A DNA stretch of 64,000 bases from Oscillibacter ruminantium GH1 (GCF_000307265.1 NZ_DF158901.1:64647-128646), one strand, 5' to 3'. Counted from the first letter of the stretch, positions 25,116 to 34,753 are shown. The notes: generated by a model not told the origin, from the sequence alone. Program-made: numbers and translations.

Positions 25116-26298
25116 AGAACTGGTAAACCGCCTGCGGGGGCAGGTGCGGCTGCGGATAGAGAGTACATTTCCAGAGCGGATCATGAACCTCTGCGCCCAG
25201 CGGAAGCTGGAGCTGCGGGACGTGCGGTGGGAGAGCTCCACGGCGTTTTTCTGCGTGCTCACCCGGCGGGATTTTCATCTTCTGCGCCTTTTGACCCGAA
25301 ATTTGGACTGCACGCTCCATGTACAAAAACGGGAGGGCGCACCCTTTGCGCTTGGCAAGCTCCGGCGGAGGCAGGCGTTGGCGGCCTGTCTGGTGGGGTG
25401 CGCCTTGGCGCTGTTTTTCGGTTCCTTCTTCATCTGGGATATCACGGTGGACGGCGCGGTGACCGTTCCGGAGGAGAAAATATTGCGGGCGCTGGAGGAA
25501 AACGGCGTGGGCTTTGGAACCTTCGGCTTTTCCATCGACGGCGAGGATTTGCGCAACCACATTCTGTTGGAAATTCCCGAATTGAGCTGGCTGACGGTGA
25601 ACGTCTCCGGCTGCCGGGCCTATGTGCAGGTGCGGGAGCGGGTGCCTGCGCCGGAGCTACTGAACCGCCGCGCCCCCTGTAACGTGACGGCCCGGCGGGA
25701 CGGACTGGTGCTGCGGGTACAGGCGTTTTTGGGCAAAAAATGCATTCTCATGGGCGATACGGTGGAAAAAGATCAGATTTTGATTTCCGGCATTGAGGAC
25801 TTGGACACCTTTGGTGCGCGCATTACCACGGCGCAGGGCTTTGTCACCGCCCGGACGTGGTATCGTCTGAGCGCGGATTTTCCCTTGACCATTCAGGAAA
25901 AAAGCGACCAAACGGAGGCAAAAGAGCGCTACTCGCTGATTTTTGGAAAGCAGCGAATAAAATTCTATGGAAGCAGTAGCTATTTTGGGGCAACTTATGA
26001 TAAAATAATGACAAGACAGCAGTTGGAGCTTTTCGGATTGCCGCTGCCCGTCACCGTGGAAAAAGAGAGCTATCGTCCTTATGAGCTGCTTGCGCGCACC
26101 CGCACCGCCGCAGAGGCGGAGGCGGAGGGCAAAACGGTTCTGACCGCCTACCTGACCGCGTTGATGGGCGAGGACGGTGAAATCCGTTCCACCCTTGTCT
26201 CATCCCGGCAGAATGGAGACGTTTTGCGCGTGACATTGTCCGCCGAGTGCGTGGAGGAGATCGGGCAGACGACGGCCCTTGAAGCCGAGACGGGCTGA
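25108..26298 (+). CDS. yqfD: Sporulation protein YqfD
   Basis: 396 residues. A soluble N-terminal region of about 85 residues, one membrane helix (ACLVGCALALFFGSFFIWDI, near residues 93-112), then a large extracytoplasmic part with FtsQ/DivIB-like beginnings (ITVDGAVTVPEEKILRALEENG). It is a sigma-E-dependent sporulation membrane protein in Bacillus, where it lies in the same order yqfC-yqfD-phoH-ybeY as here. Confidence 0.9.
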   Translation: MLEELVNRLRGQVRLRIESTFPERIMNLCAQRKLELRDVRWESSTAFFCVLTRRDFHLLRLLTRNLDCTLHVQKREGAPFALGKLRRRQALAACLVGCALALFFGSFFIWDITVDGAVTVPEEKILRALEENGVGFGTFGFSIDGEDLRNHILLEIPELSWLTVNVSGCRAYVQVRERVPAPELLNRRAPCNVTARRDGLVLRVQAFLGKKCILMGDTVEKDQILISGIEDLDTFGARITTAQGFVTARTWYRLSADFPLTIQEKSDQTEAKERYSLIFGKQRIKFYGSSSYFGATYDKIMTRQQLELFGLPLPVTVEKESYRPYELLARTRTAAEAEAEGKTVLTAYLTALMGEDGEIRSTLVSSRQNGDVLRVTLSAECVEEIGQTTALEAETG

Positions 26299-26433
26299 TT
26301 CCGCCGGATGCTCTTTTACAAAGCGCCGCGGCATTGCCGGCGTTGGCTGATTCCCGGCAGCGGGATAAATTCATCAGAAACCGGACGGCGGGGGGTTCAC
26401 CCCGTTTCACCGGCAAACAGGAGTGGTCGTATT

Positions 26434-27417
26434 TTGGAACAGCGAATCAGCATTGAACGGTTGGAACAGGCGATCAATATTTTCGGGTCCTTCGACGAGA
26501 ATATCCGTCTGGTGGAACAGGAATTTTCCGTGGCCGTGGGGAACCGAGACGGCGAGCTGCGGGTGGAGGGCGAGCCGGAGGACGTGATGCTGGCGGTGAA
26601 GGCTGTGCAGGGACTTTTGACCCTCTCTTCCCGGGGCGAGGCCATTGGGGAGCAGAACGTGCGCTATGTGATGACCCTTGTCCGGGCCGGCAAAGAAGAG
26701 CAGATCGCGGAGCTGACCGGCGACGTGCTGTGCATCACCGCCAAGGGCCGGCCCGTGAAGCCCAAGACCATCGGACAGAAGCAGTATTTGAAATCGGTGT
26801 TGAAAAACACCGTCACCGTGGGCGTTGGACCGGCGGGTACCGGCAAGACCTATCTCGCCGTGGCCGCCGCGGTGGCGGCGTTTCGGGACAAGCAGGTCAA
26901 CCGCATCATTCTTACCCGTCCCGCGGTAGAGGCAGGAGAGCGGCTGGGCTTTCTGCCCGGCGATTTGCAGAGCAAGGTGGACCCGTACCTCCGGCCGCTG
27001 TATGACGCGCTTTTTGACATGCTGGGCGCGGAGACGTACCAGAAATATCTGGAGCGGGGAAATATCGAGGTGGCTCCGCTGGCCTATATGCGGGGCCGGA
27101 CGCTGGACGACAGCTTCATCATTCTGGATGAAGCGCAAAACACCAGCCGGGAACAGATGAAAATGTTCCTGACCCGCCTTGGCTTTGGGTCCAAAATCGT
27201 CATCACCGGCGACGTGACCCAGATCGACCTGCCTGCCGACAAGACCTCTGGTCTAAAGGAGGCGATGCGGGTGCTTCAAAATGTGGAGGGGATTGGCATC
27301 TGCCAGCTGACCAACGCCGACGTGGTGCGCCACGTCATGGTCCAGCGGATTGTGGAGGCCTATGAAAAGGACGCGGCGGCCCATGCAAAGGCCGCCGGAA
27401 AGGGGAAACGGGCATGA
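26434..27417 (+). CDS. phoH: PhoH-family ATPase
   Basis: 327 residues if translation begins at the TTG at 26434, ten bases after CAGGAGTGG; a longer reading starting at 26308 lacks family similarity in its first 40 residues. Walker A VGPAGTGKTYLA near residue 132 and Walker B IILDEAQN near 230 mark the PhoH P-loop domain, preceded by a KH-like N-terminus. PhoH proteins are RNA helicase-like ATPases coupled to YbeY. The last four bases overlap ybeY. Confidence 0.88.
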   Translation: MEQRISIERLEQAINIFGSFDENIRLVEQEFSVAVGNRDGELRVEGEPEDVMLAVKAVQGLLTLSSRGEAIGEQNVRYVMTLVRAGKEEQIAELTGDVLCITAKGRPVKPKTIGQKQYLKSVLKNTVTVGVGPAGTGKTYLAVAAAVAAFRDKQVNRIILTRPAVEAGERLGFLPGDLQSKVDPYLRPLYDALFDMLGAETYQKYLERGNIEVAPLAYMRGRTLDDSFIILDEAQNTSREQMKMFLTRLGFGSKIVITGDVTQIDLPADKTSGLKEAMRVLQNVEGIGICQLTNADVVRHVMVQRIVEAYEKDAAAHAKAAGKGKRA

Positions 27418-27917
27418 GAAAGACACATTATCTCCCCGTCACCGCCGACGTACCGGGCGCGACGAACCAGCCCACCTGCGCCCTGCTCCGCAAGGCCATC
27501 AAAACCGCCCTCCGACTGGAGGGCGTGACCTTGCCCTGCGAGGTGGACGTGCTCTTGACCAACGACGCGGGCATTCATCAAATTAATCTGGATATGAGGC
27601 GGGTGGATCGGCCCACAGACGTTTTGAGTTTTCCGGAATTTGACTTCAAGCCCGGCGAACCGCCCACGGCGGAGACTGCCGGGGACCTGTTGGATTCCAC
27701 GGGCCTCCTTCCGCTGGGGGACATGGTGATCTCCATGGAGCGAGTATCCGCTCAGGCCAGAGAGTACGGACACTCCAAGCGGCGGGAACTGGCGTATCTG
27801 GCGGTCCATTCCACGCTCCATCTGCTGGGATATGATCATATGGACGAGGGCGCGATGAAAGCGCAGATGCGGGCCAGAGAAGACGCAGTGATGGAGGAGC
27901 TGGGCATCAGCCGGTGA
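27414..27917 (+). CDS. ybeY: Endoribonuclease YbeY (rRNA maturation)
   Basis: 167 residues. The zinc site HSTLHLLGYDH near residues 123-133 is the UPF0054 signature of three histidines. YbeY processes 16S rRNA 3' ends and helps remove defective ribosomes. It is translationally coupled to phoH. The usual dgkA/cdd/era genes do not follow; instead a short uncharacterised stretch and a small membrane protein do. Confidence 0.95.
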   Translation: MRKTHYLPVTADVPGATNQPTCALLRKAIKTALRLEGVTLPCEVDVLLTNDAGIHQINLDMRRVDRPTDVLSFPEFDFKPGEPPTAETAGDLLDSTGLLPLGDMVISMERVSAQAREYGHSKRRELAYLAVHSTLHLLGYDHMDEGAMKAQMRAREDAVMEELGISR

Positions 27918-27929
27918 GGAGAGTGAACG

Positions 27930-28040
27930 CTGCTCTGGGAGAGGAAGAAAACCGCGCAAGAAAAACCGGACGCGGTAAAACCGGAACATCCGGTCCCAGA
28001 TGCCCCAGATGCGGAAAAACCGAAGCAGCCGAGGGATTGA
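27930..28040 (+). CDS. Possible 36-residue charged peptide (CTG start)
   Basis: The 165 bases between ybeY and the next gene hold two overlapping small frames. One would start at CTG 27930, eight bases after TGAGGAGAG, and encode a Lys/Glu/Pro-rich peptide beginning LLWERKKTAQEKPD. The other, from GTG 27923 to TGA 28078, has CPRCGK but no spacing for a ribosome site. Neither matches a family I know; the Lys/Pro repeats may simply be GC-biased spacer. Low confidence. Confidence 0.2.
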   Translation: MLWERKKTAQEKPDAVKPEHPVPDAPDAEKPKQPRD

Positions 28041-28082
28041 CCGCCGCCGCCCGCTTTGCATACACTGTCCTGAGGTGATCTT

Positions 28083-28403
28083 ATGGAACTCATCCAGGAT
28101 GGGGCCATCGCGTTTTTGTCTGCCGTCGGGCTGACGGCCTGTGTTTGGCTCATGGCGGGGGCCTTTCTCTCCGGCAAGTGCCGCAATCCGGAGGTGCGGC
28201 TGGTGCTTCCCCTGCGGGACGACGCGCTTGGCCTTGAATCCGATCTGAGGGAATTGCTGCGGACCCGACACACGCTGCCGCTGGTGAAAATTCTGCTGGT
28301 GGACTGCGGCATGAGTGATGAGGCGCGGCAGACGGCGGAGTATTTCTGCTGTCGGAGGACAAACGTGGAACTGGTGAATCCGGAAGACGTAAAATTTCAA
28401 TGA
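28083..28403 (+). CDS. Small single-pass membrane protein, unknown function
   Basis: 106 residues from an ATG with GAGGTGATCTT upstream. One hydrophobic segment (FLSAVGLTACVWLMAGAFLSG, residues 10-30), then an acidic/basic soluble tail with several cysteines (VDCGMSD, YFCCRRTN). No motif I recognise. Thirty bases before recD2 and in the same direction, so likely cotranscribed. Confidence 0.6.
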   Translation: MELIQDGAIAFLSAVGLTACVWLMAGAFLSGKCRNPEVRLVLPLRDDALGLESDLRELLRTRHTLPLVKILLVDCGMSDEARQTAEYFCCRRTNVELVNPEDVKFQ

Positions 28404-28433
28404 AAACATAAAGAAAAAGGAAGACGAAACAGC

Positions 28434-30638
28434 ATGGACGAACTCTGCTGCCTGGACGGCACGGTACATAGCCTCATTTTTCAAAACGCCGAAAACGGCT
28501 ATACCGTCCTGCGCTTGGTGACGGAGGAGGGGGAGCTGCACACGGTGGTGGGCTGCATCCCCTGTGTGGCCCCCGGCGAACACCTGACGGTCAGCGGCGT
28601 GTGGGAGACGCACCCGCAGCACGGAGAGCAGCTGAAGGCGCTGGAACTGGAGCGGCGGCTGCCGGAGGATGTGGACGAGATTTTCAACTATCTCTCCTCC
28701 GGCGTGTGCAAGGGCGTGGGCCCCGCCACCGCGCGGGCCATTGTGGACCGCTTTGGGGAGCGGACGCTGGATGTGCTGGAACAGGAACCGGAAAGGCTTA
28801 CCACGCTCCGGGGAATTACCGCGAAAAAGGCCCAGCAGATCGGCGAGAGCTTTCGCCAGCAGATGGGGCTGCGGCGGCTGATGGCTTTTCTCGCCCAATA
28901 CGAACTGGCGCCGAACCTTGCAATCCTGCTGCGAAAAATGTATGGTGATGCGGCGCTGGACGTGGTGCGGGCCAATCCTTATCTCCTCTCCGCAGACGAG
29001 TGCGGCGTTCCCTTTTCCGCCACGGACGAGATCGCCATGAGCCTTGGCATTGCCGCCGACAGCGACGCGCGGCTTCAGGCGGCGGTGATTTTTGAACTGA
29101 ACCACAACGAGGGCAATGGGCATGTGTTTCTTCCCCGGACAAAGCTGACCGCCGCCACCGTGCAGCTTTTGAACTGCGAAGACGATCTGGTGGAAAAAGC
29201 GCTGGACGATTTGATCGCCCGGGGCGCAGTGGTGCAGGAGCAGGTGGCCAATGTGTCCGCCTGCTATCTGCGCCGACTGTGGGAAGCGGAAGCCGGGGCC
29301 GTGGCCCGGCTGCGGGTTCTGCTGTCCGTGGATGCGGATCAGGGCCGCCAAGTGGACAAGGTCATCACCGAGATTGAGACCGCGCAGGGCATCACCTACG
29401 CCGACCAGCAGCGTCAAGCCGTGGCCCTTGCGGCGCGGACGGGCGTGCTGATCCTGACCGGCGGCCCCGGCACCGGCAAGACCACCACGGTTCGGGGCAT
29501 CGTGGCCCTGTTTCAGCGAATGGGACTGGACGTGGTGCTGGCGGCCCCTACCGGTCGGGCGGCCAAGCGCATGAGCGAGCTTTGCGGCGGACTGGAGGCC
29601 CAGACCATCCACCGGCTGCTGGGTGTCACATGGAACGAAAACACCCGGGAGGCATCCTTTGTCAAATGTGAAAAGGAGCCGCTGGAAGCCGACGCGGTGA
29701 TTGTGGACGAGATGAGCATGGTGGACATGTCTCTGTTTGCCGCGCTGCTGCGGGCGCTGCGTCCCGGCACCCGGCTGGTGCTAGTGGGGGATGCGGATCA
29801 GCTGCCCTCCGTGGGGGCGGGAAACGTATTTTCCGACCTGATCCGCAGCAAACGGGTGGAAACCGTCTTCCTGCGGGAGGTCTTCCGTCAGGCGGAGCAG
29901 TCCGCCATTATCCGCAATGCCCATGCGGTAAATCTGGGGCAGCCGCCCCGGTTTGTCAACGACCAGAACGACTTTTTCTTCATGTGCCGCCGCAGCGCCG
30001 ACCGGGCGGTGAATACCGTGGTGGAGCTGTGCAAAACCCGCCTGCCGGAGAAGATGGGCGTTCCGGCAGACCAGATTCAGGTTTTATCCCCCACCCGAAA
30101 GGGCGAATGCGGCACGGAAAACCTGAACCGGCTTTTACAGGCGGCTTTGAATCCCCCCGCCCCGGACAAGTGCCAGCGCCAGTGGGGAGAAAAGATCTTT
30201 CGGGAAGGGGACCGCATCATGCAGACCCGGAACGATTACGACGTGGTGTGGGAAAAGGCGGATGGAACCGTGGGCACCGGGATTTTCAACGGCGATGTGG
30301 GTCGCGTTGAGGAGATCGATCCCAGCGGCGAGTGGCTGCGGGTGAGCTTTGACGACCGGACTTCCACCTATGCCGCCGACCAGCTCTCCGAGATTGATCT
30401 GGCCTATGCCCAGACGGTTCACAAGGCTCAGGGCAGCGAATACCGGGCCGTGGTGCTCACCGCGATGCCCGCCGCCGCGGCGCTGATGGTGCGCGGAGTG
30501 CTGTACACCGCACTGACCCGGGCGCGGGAGCTTTTGATCGTGGTGGGAGACGATTCCGCCGTTTCCGCTATGGCGGGAAACGACCGCCGCCAGCGGCGGT
30601 ATTCGGGGCTGAAGTGGCGGTTGTGCGAGGGTACGTGA
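28434..30638 (+). CDS. recD2: ATP-dependent RecD2-like DNA helicase
   Basis: 734 residues, the RecD2 length without RecBC. The N-terminal OB region and tandem helix-hairpin-helix motifs (about 85-170; GVCKGVGPATARAIVDRFG) precede the SF1 helicase core with Walker A LTGGPGTGKTTT near residue 341, the DEMSMVD box, and the late motif AQTVHKAQGSE. A 5'-3' helicase for repair and replication restart. Terminator at 30682-30722. Confidence 0.94.
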   Translation: MDELCCLDGTVHSLIFQNAENGYTVLRLVTEEGELHTVVGCIPCVAPGEHLTVSGVWETHPQHGEQLKALELERRLPEDVDEIFNYLSSGVCKGVGPATARAIVDRFGERTLDVLEQEPERLTTLRGITAKKAQQIGESFRQQMGLRRLMAFLAQYELAPNLAILLRKMYGDAALDVVRANPYLLSADECGVPFSATDEIAMSLGIAADSDARLQAAVIFELNHNEGNGHVFLPRTKLTAATVQLLNCEDDLVEKALDDLIARGAVVQEQVANVSACYLRRLWEAEAGAVARLRVLLSVDADQGRQVDKVITEIETAQGITYADQQRQAVALAARTGVLILTGGPGTGKTTTVRGIVALFQRMGLDVVLAAPTGRAAKRMSELCGGLEAQTIHRLLGVTWNENTREASFVKCEKEPLEADAVIVDEMSMVDMSLFAALLRALRPGTRLVLVGDADQLPSVGAGNVFSDLIRSKRVETVFLREVFRQAEQSAIIRNAHAVNLGQPPRFVNDQNDFFFMCRRSADRAVNTVVELCKTRLPEKMGVPADQIQVLSPTRKGECGTENLNRLLQAALNPPAPDKCQRQWGEKIFREGDRIMQTRNDYDVVWEKADGTVGTGIFNGDVGRVEEIDPSGEWLRVSFDDRTSTYAADQLSEIDLAYAQTVHKAQGSEYRAVVLTAMPAAAALMVRGVLYTALTRARELLIVVGDDSAVSAMAGNDRRQRRYSGLKWRLCEGT

Positions 30639-30681
30639 GTTGGACAACGACTCCCACTGAACTGCTTTTCAATCATATAAG

Positions 30682-30722
30682 AACGCGGGGCCTTTTCCAA
30701 AGGAAAAGGCCCCGCGTTTTTC
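30682..30722 (+). terminator. Terminator between recD2 and the ABC transporter operon
   Basis: 17 bp perfect stem (AACGCGGGGCCTTTTCC, loop AAA) with TTTTT after it on the plus strand. The converging ABC operon ends 22 bases further on, so it may serve both directions. Confidence 0.9.
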
Positions 30723-30743
30723 ATTGAGGTCGGTGCGCTGGGG

Positions 30744-31685
30744 TTACCGCTGGCCCTTGTCGTAGGGAATTCCCTCCGCCTTGGGTGCGCGAGACTTGCT
30801 GGATGTAAACGCCAGCACTACCAGAGAGATGAGGTAGGGGAGCATGTTGTACACGCTGCTGGGGAGATTCAACGCCGTCAGGAAATCAAAGCCGGTGTAG
30901 ACATTGCTCAACGCCCGGAACAGTCCAAACAGCAGCGCCGCGAGTGCGATGCGGGTGGGCTTCCACTGACCGAAAATCATGACGGCCAGTGCCAGAAAGC
31001 CAAAGCCTGCCACGCCGTTTTCAAATTTCCATTCGCTGACGCCGGCGGTGATGTAAACGATGCCGCCGAGGCCGCCCAGCACGCCGGAGATCAACACGCC
31101 CGCGTACCGCATTTTGTAGACGTTGATGCCCACACTGTCCGCTGCCTGCGGATGCTCGCCGCAGGCCATCAGCCGCAGACCGAACCGGGTCTTGTACAAC
31201 AGCACATAGGAGCACACCAGCGCAATGGCGGCCAAAAGCATGAACCAGTTGAACTCAAAGCCGCCTAAGTTGACCAGAAACGCTTTTTTCGCGGCGATGT
31301 ATTGAATGGTGGAGGACACGTTGTTGGGATCGGCGGCGGTGTTCATCGCCTTGACGAAGACGGTAGCCGCGGCAGTGCCCAGCAGGTTCATGGCTGTTCC
31401 CACGATGGTTTGATCCGCCTTGAAGCTGACAGCGGCGACCGCCAGCAAAAGCGAGTATACCGCGCCCAGCGCCACAGCCGCCAAAACGGTCAGCAGCACC
31501 ATCATGAAAGCTGAGGTGCCGGCGGGCAAAAAATGGAGCATCAGCGCTCCGCCCAGAGCGCCCATAACCATGATGCCCTCCAAGCCGATGTTGATAACGC
31601 CGGAGTGCTCTGAGAAGCACCCGCCGAGGGCCACCAGAACAAGGACGGAGGCGAAGATCAGCGTATATTGCAGCAGCAGTCCCAT
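30744..31685 (-). CDS. Nucleoside-type ABC transporter permease (YufQ/BmpD type)
   Basis: 313 residues, eight to nine membrane helices, BPD_transp_2 family. The stretch HSGVINIGLEGIMVMGALGG is the hallmark of permeases working with BMP-family lipoproteins that import nucleosides. The start overlaps the stop of the partner permease at 31685 by one base. No binding protein follows within the operon. The substrate is inferred from family only; purine or pyrimidine nucleosides are likely. Confidence 0.85.
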   Translation of the reverse strand: MGLLLQYTLIFASVLVLVALGGCFSEHSGVINIGLEGIMVMGALGGALMLHFLPAGTSAFMMVLLTVLAAVALGAVYSLLLAVAAVSFKADQTIVGTAMNLLGTAAATVFVKAMNTAADPNNVSSTIQYIAAKKAFLVNLGGFEFNWFMLLAAIALVCSYVLLYKTRFGLRLMACGEHPQAADSVGINVYKMRYAGVLISGVLGGLGGIVYITAGVSEWKFENGVAGFGFLALAVMIFGQWKPTRIALAALLFGLFRALSNVYTGFDFLTALNLPSSVYNMLPYLISLVVLAFTSSKSRAPKAEGIPYDKGQR

Positions 31686-32836
31686 TACTGATCGCCCCCT
31701 TCCTTCGGCGCCGCGGCTTGAGCCGCTTTATTCTCCCGCTCTGCCCGGCGGTCCAGCCGGTTGTTCAGCGCGAATTTAAAGAACAGCACAAAACCGCACA
31801 GATAGATGATGAGGGCGGAAATGAAATCGGAAATCTGAGAGGAATACATGGTCTTGTCCACATAAGCGCCGCCGGAGGTAATGTGCTGAATAAAATAGGA
31901 GGAGAAAATGGTTCCGATGGGGTTCAGACCGCCCAAGAATGCCGCGGCGATGCCGTTAAAGCCCATGGCCGGAACCGCCGACTGGGTGCAGGACCACTGC
32001 TCGAACCCGGTTTGATACAGCAGCGCAGCCGCCATACCGGCTAGGGCGCCCGCGATGGCCATCGTCAGGATGATGTTCCGCTTTTCCTTCATGCCGCAGT
32101 ACTGGGCGGCGTCCTTATTGAAGCCGGTGGCTTTCAGCTCATAGCCCAGCTTCGTCTTTTCCAGAAGAACCCAGATGATAAGTGTGACGATCACAGCCAA
32201 AGGAATGGCAATGGTGACATACTGATTGCTGCTAAACAGGTTTCCAAGCCCCATGCTGGGAATCAGAGCGCCGGAGTTGGTGCTGATCAGCGTCATGGTA
32301 TAGGGACTGGCGGATTCCTTTACATTCGTGAGCAGGGTGTTTACCAGATACAGGCTGATCCAGTTCAGCATGATGCAGGAGATAACCTCGTTCACATTGC
32401 AGTAGGCCTTTAAAACGCCGGACAGCGCGCCCAGCAGCGCCCCGGCCAAAATGGCGGCCAGCAGGCAGAGATACCAAGGCATTTTCAGCGCCAGCGCGCA
32501 GTACAGCGACGCGCCCGCACCCACCACATACTGTCCCGCCGCGCCGATGTTGAAAAGGCCCACCTTATAGGCGAACAGCACCGACAGGCTGCACAGCAGC
32601 AGGGGAGCAGTCTTCACCAGCGTGTTTCCCAGATATTTCAACTGAGCTGTCTGGCTGGGATAGTAGAGAAAGTTTTTGACAATGGTGGCGATGGCCTTTC
32701 CCGCGCCTGCGGGATTGATAATGAGCAGAACGATGTATCCCACCAGCAGACCGATCAGAATGCACAGCAGGGAGGCCAGCAGCGACTGGGCCGCGGAATT
32801 GCGCATCAGCGGAGAACGCTTTTTTGCCTCTTCCAT
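31685..32836 (-). CDS. Nucleoside-type ABC transporter permease (YufP/BmpC type)
   Basis: 383 residues, about ten membrane helices. It contains KVGLFNIGAAGQYVVGAG and AVPAMGFNGIAAAFLGGLNP, conserved in the larger permease of BMP-type importers. The C-terminal tail is charged and Ala-rich. It starts one base after the ATPase gene and overlaps the second permease, so the three subunits are made together. Confidence 0.86.
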   Translation of the reverse strand: MEEAKKRSPLMRNSAAQSLLASLLCILIGLLVGYIVLLIINPAGAGKAIATIVKNFLYYPSQTAQLKYLGNTLVKTAPLLLCSLSVLFAYKVGLFNIGAAGQYVVGAGASLYCALALKMPWYLCLLAAILAGALLGALSGVLKAYCNVNEVISCIMLNWISLYLVNTLLTNVKESASPYTMTLISTNSGALIPSMGLGNLFSSNQYVTIAIPLAVIVTLIIWVLLEKTKLGYELKATGFNKDAAQYCGMKEKRNIILTMAIAGALAGMAAALLYQTGFEQWSCTQSAVPAMGFNGIAAAFLGGLNPIGTIFSSYFIQHITSGGAYVDKTMYSSQISDFISALIIYLCGFVLFFKFALNNRLDRRAERENKAAQAAAPKEGGDQ

Positions 32837-32837
32837 G

Positions 32838-34370
32838 TCACACCGCCTCCTTTCGCTTGGCTCCGGCCATGTAAAGGCCCATTTCTTCCGTGGTGGTGGT
32901 TTTGGGATTCAACTCGCCCACGATTTCCCCCTCGTACATGACGAGGATGCGGTCGGACAGGCTCATAACCTCGTCCAGCTCTAAGCTGACCAGTAAAACC
33001 GCTTTCCCCGCGTCCCGCTGGGCAACAATCTGCCGATGGATATATTCGATGGCTCCCACGTCCAATCCACGGGTGGGCTGCACCGCCACCAGCAGCTCCG
33101 GGTCCTTGTCAATCTCCCGGGCCACGATGGCCTTTTGCTGGTTGCCGCCGGACATGGAGCGGGCCACGGTGACGGGGCCCTGTCCGGAGCGGATATCATA
33201 CTGCTCGATCAGCCGCTCCGCATAGTCCCGGACGGCCTTGAAGCGGATAAAGCCGTGGTTCTGGAACTCCTGTTTCCAGTAATTTTCCAGCACCAGATTC
33301 TGCTCCAGCGAGTAATCCAGCACCAGTCCGTGTTTGTGCCGATCCTCGGGAATATGGCTCAGACCCAGCTTGGACCGCTCCCGGATGGAGTCCCGGGTCA
33401 TGTCCACGCCCCGCAGGGTAAACGTTCCGGCGGTGGGCTTCACAAGACCCGTCAGAGCATAGACAAATTCGGACTGCCCGTTGCCCTCAATTCCGGCGAG
33501 GCACACGATTTCCCCCGCCCGAACCTGAAAGCTGACATCCTTGACCGCATTGTTTTTGTGCATCTTTGACGCGACGGTCACGTCTTTCACGTCCAAAACC
33601 ACCTCACCGGGGGCCAGTTCCTTCTTGTGAACCACAAACTCCACATCCCGGCCCACCATCAGGCGGCTGAGTTCTTCCTTTGTGGTCTGCGCCACGTCCA
33701 CGGTACCCTTATACTTTCCCTTGCGCAAAACGGTACACCGGTCCGCCACGGACATAATCTCATTGAGCTTATGGGTGATGAAGAGGATGCTTTTGCCCTC
33801 GGCCTTCAATCCCCGCATGATCTCCATCAGCTCGTCGATTTCCTGCGGAGTCAGGACGGCGGTGGGCTCGTCGAAAATCAGAATTTCATTTTCCCGATAC
33901 AGCATCTTCAAAATCTCGGTCCGCTGCTGCATACCCACGGAGATGTTCTCGATTCTTGCGTCAGGGTCCACCTTCAGGCCATACTTGTCCGACAGCTCGA
34001 CCACTTTTTTCCGGGCTTCCGCCTTTTGCAGAAAGCCGTGCTTGCAGGGCTCCACACCCATAATGATGTTATCCAGAACGGTAAAGCACTCCACCAGCTT
34101 GAAGTGCTGGTGGACCATGCCGATCCCAAGCGCGTTTGCGTCGTTGGGGTCTTTGATGGAAACCTCGTTGCCGTTCATGCGGATAGAACCCTCCTCCGGC
34201 CGGTACAGACCGAACAGAACGCTCATCAGCGTGGATTTTCCTGCTCCGTTTTCTCCCAACAGCGCGTGAATTTCTCCCTTTTTCAGTTGCAGAGTAATGT
34301 TGTCGTTGGCAATAATGCCGGGGAACCGCTTGGTGATATTCAGCATTTCTACTGCGTATGTCTCTTCCAA
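32838..34370 (-). CDS. Nucleoside-type ABC transporter ATPase (YufO/BmpB type)
   Basis: 510 residues with two ABC cassettes in one chain. The first has Walker A LLGENGAGKST near residue 38, signature ISVGMQQRTEI and Walker B ILIFDEPTAVL. The second is degenerate in Walker A (GIEGNGQSEF) but keeps the signature SGGNQQK near 400. That asymmetry is normal for this family. First gene of the operon, behind the promoter at 34456-34484. Confidence 0.9.
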   Translation of the reverse strand: MEETYAVEMLNITKRFPGIIANDNITLQLKKGEIHALLGENGAGKSTLMSVLFGLYRPEEGSIRMNGNEVSIKDPNDANALGIGMVHQHFKLVECFTVLDNIIMGVEPCKHGFLQKAEARKKVVELSDKYGLKVDPDARIENISVGMQQRTEILKMLYRENEILIFDEPTAVLTPQEIDELMEIMRGLKAEGKSILFITHKLNEIMSVADRCTVLRKGKYKGTVDVAQTTKEELSRLMVGRDVEFVVHKKELAPGEVVLDVKDVTVASKMHKNNAVKDVSFQVRAGEIVCLAGIEGNGQSEFVYALTGLVKPTAGTFTLRGVDMTRDSIRERSKLGLSHIPEDRHKHGLVLDYSLEQNLVLENYWKQEFQNHGFIRFKAVRDYAERLIEQYDIRSGQGPVTVARSMSGGNQQKAIVAREIDKDPELLVAVQPTRGLDVGAIEYIHRQIVAQRDAGKAVLLVSLELDEVMSLSDRILVMYEGEIVGELNPKTTTTEEMGLYMAGAKRKEAV

Positions 34371-34455
34371 GCTCCACGACCTCCTTTGTCCCTTAAATCG
34401 TCAGCTCCCATTCCGCGTGTCCGCAGGCAGAAGCAAAACTATACGCTATCATCAC

Positions 34456-34484
34456 ATTATACTATATCCATTTCTATAATTCAA
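34456..34484 (-). promoter_or_regulatory. Promoter of the nucleoside ABC operon
   Basis: Minus strand TTGAAT (34479-34484), 17-base spacer, TATAAT (34456-34461), about 85 bases before the start. The rest of the 34371-34753 gap holds no gene that I can see. Confidence 0.75.
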
Positions 34485-34666
34485 AAGAAACATTCAATTT
34501 TTCACAAATTTCCTGCCCGCTGCGGAGCAGACGCAGGCCGTTCATTGGATTTCTAAGCGGAGAGTGGGCAAGGGGGACAGTTGCGACGAAATTAGGCGTC
34601 CCACCGCCGCTTGCGGGCCGTGGTTCCAATTGCAAGGGAGAAAATTCTTCTAATTATGAAAAAACC

Positions 34667-34695
34667 TTGTAAATTGCACAAACATCTGGTAGAAT
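34667..34695 (+). promoter_or_regulatory. Promoter of the APC permease gene
   Basis: TTGTAA (34667-34672), 17-base spacer, TAGAAT (34690-34695). A 12-base palindrome CACTTTAAAGTG at 34724-34735, between the likely start of transcription and the ATG, could be an operator. Confidence 0.65.
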
Positions 34696-34753
34696 CAGCA
34701 AAAAGTGTTGTGCAATAATGTACCACTTTAAAGTGAATGAGTGAGGGAAAACG

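Noticed and set aside
27360..29612. 750-codon minus-strand frame opposite phoH, ybeY and recD2
   Set aside because: Same reason: it is antisense to three genes with clear motifs, and is rich in His/Gln/Arg as expected from reverse-strand GC bias.
34371..34753. Possible purine or guanidine riboswitch ahead of the nucleoside ABC operon
   Set aside because: The roughly 85-base leader shows none of the conserved core strings of known purine-related aptamers.
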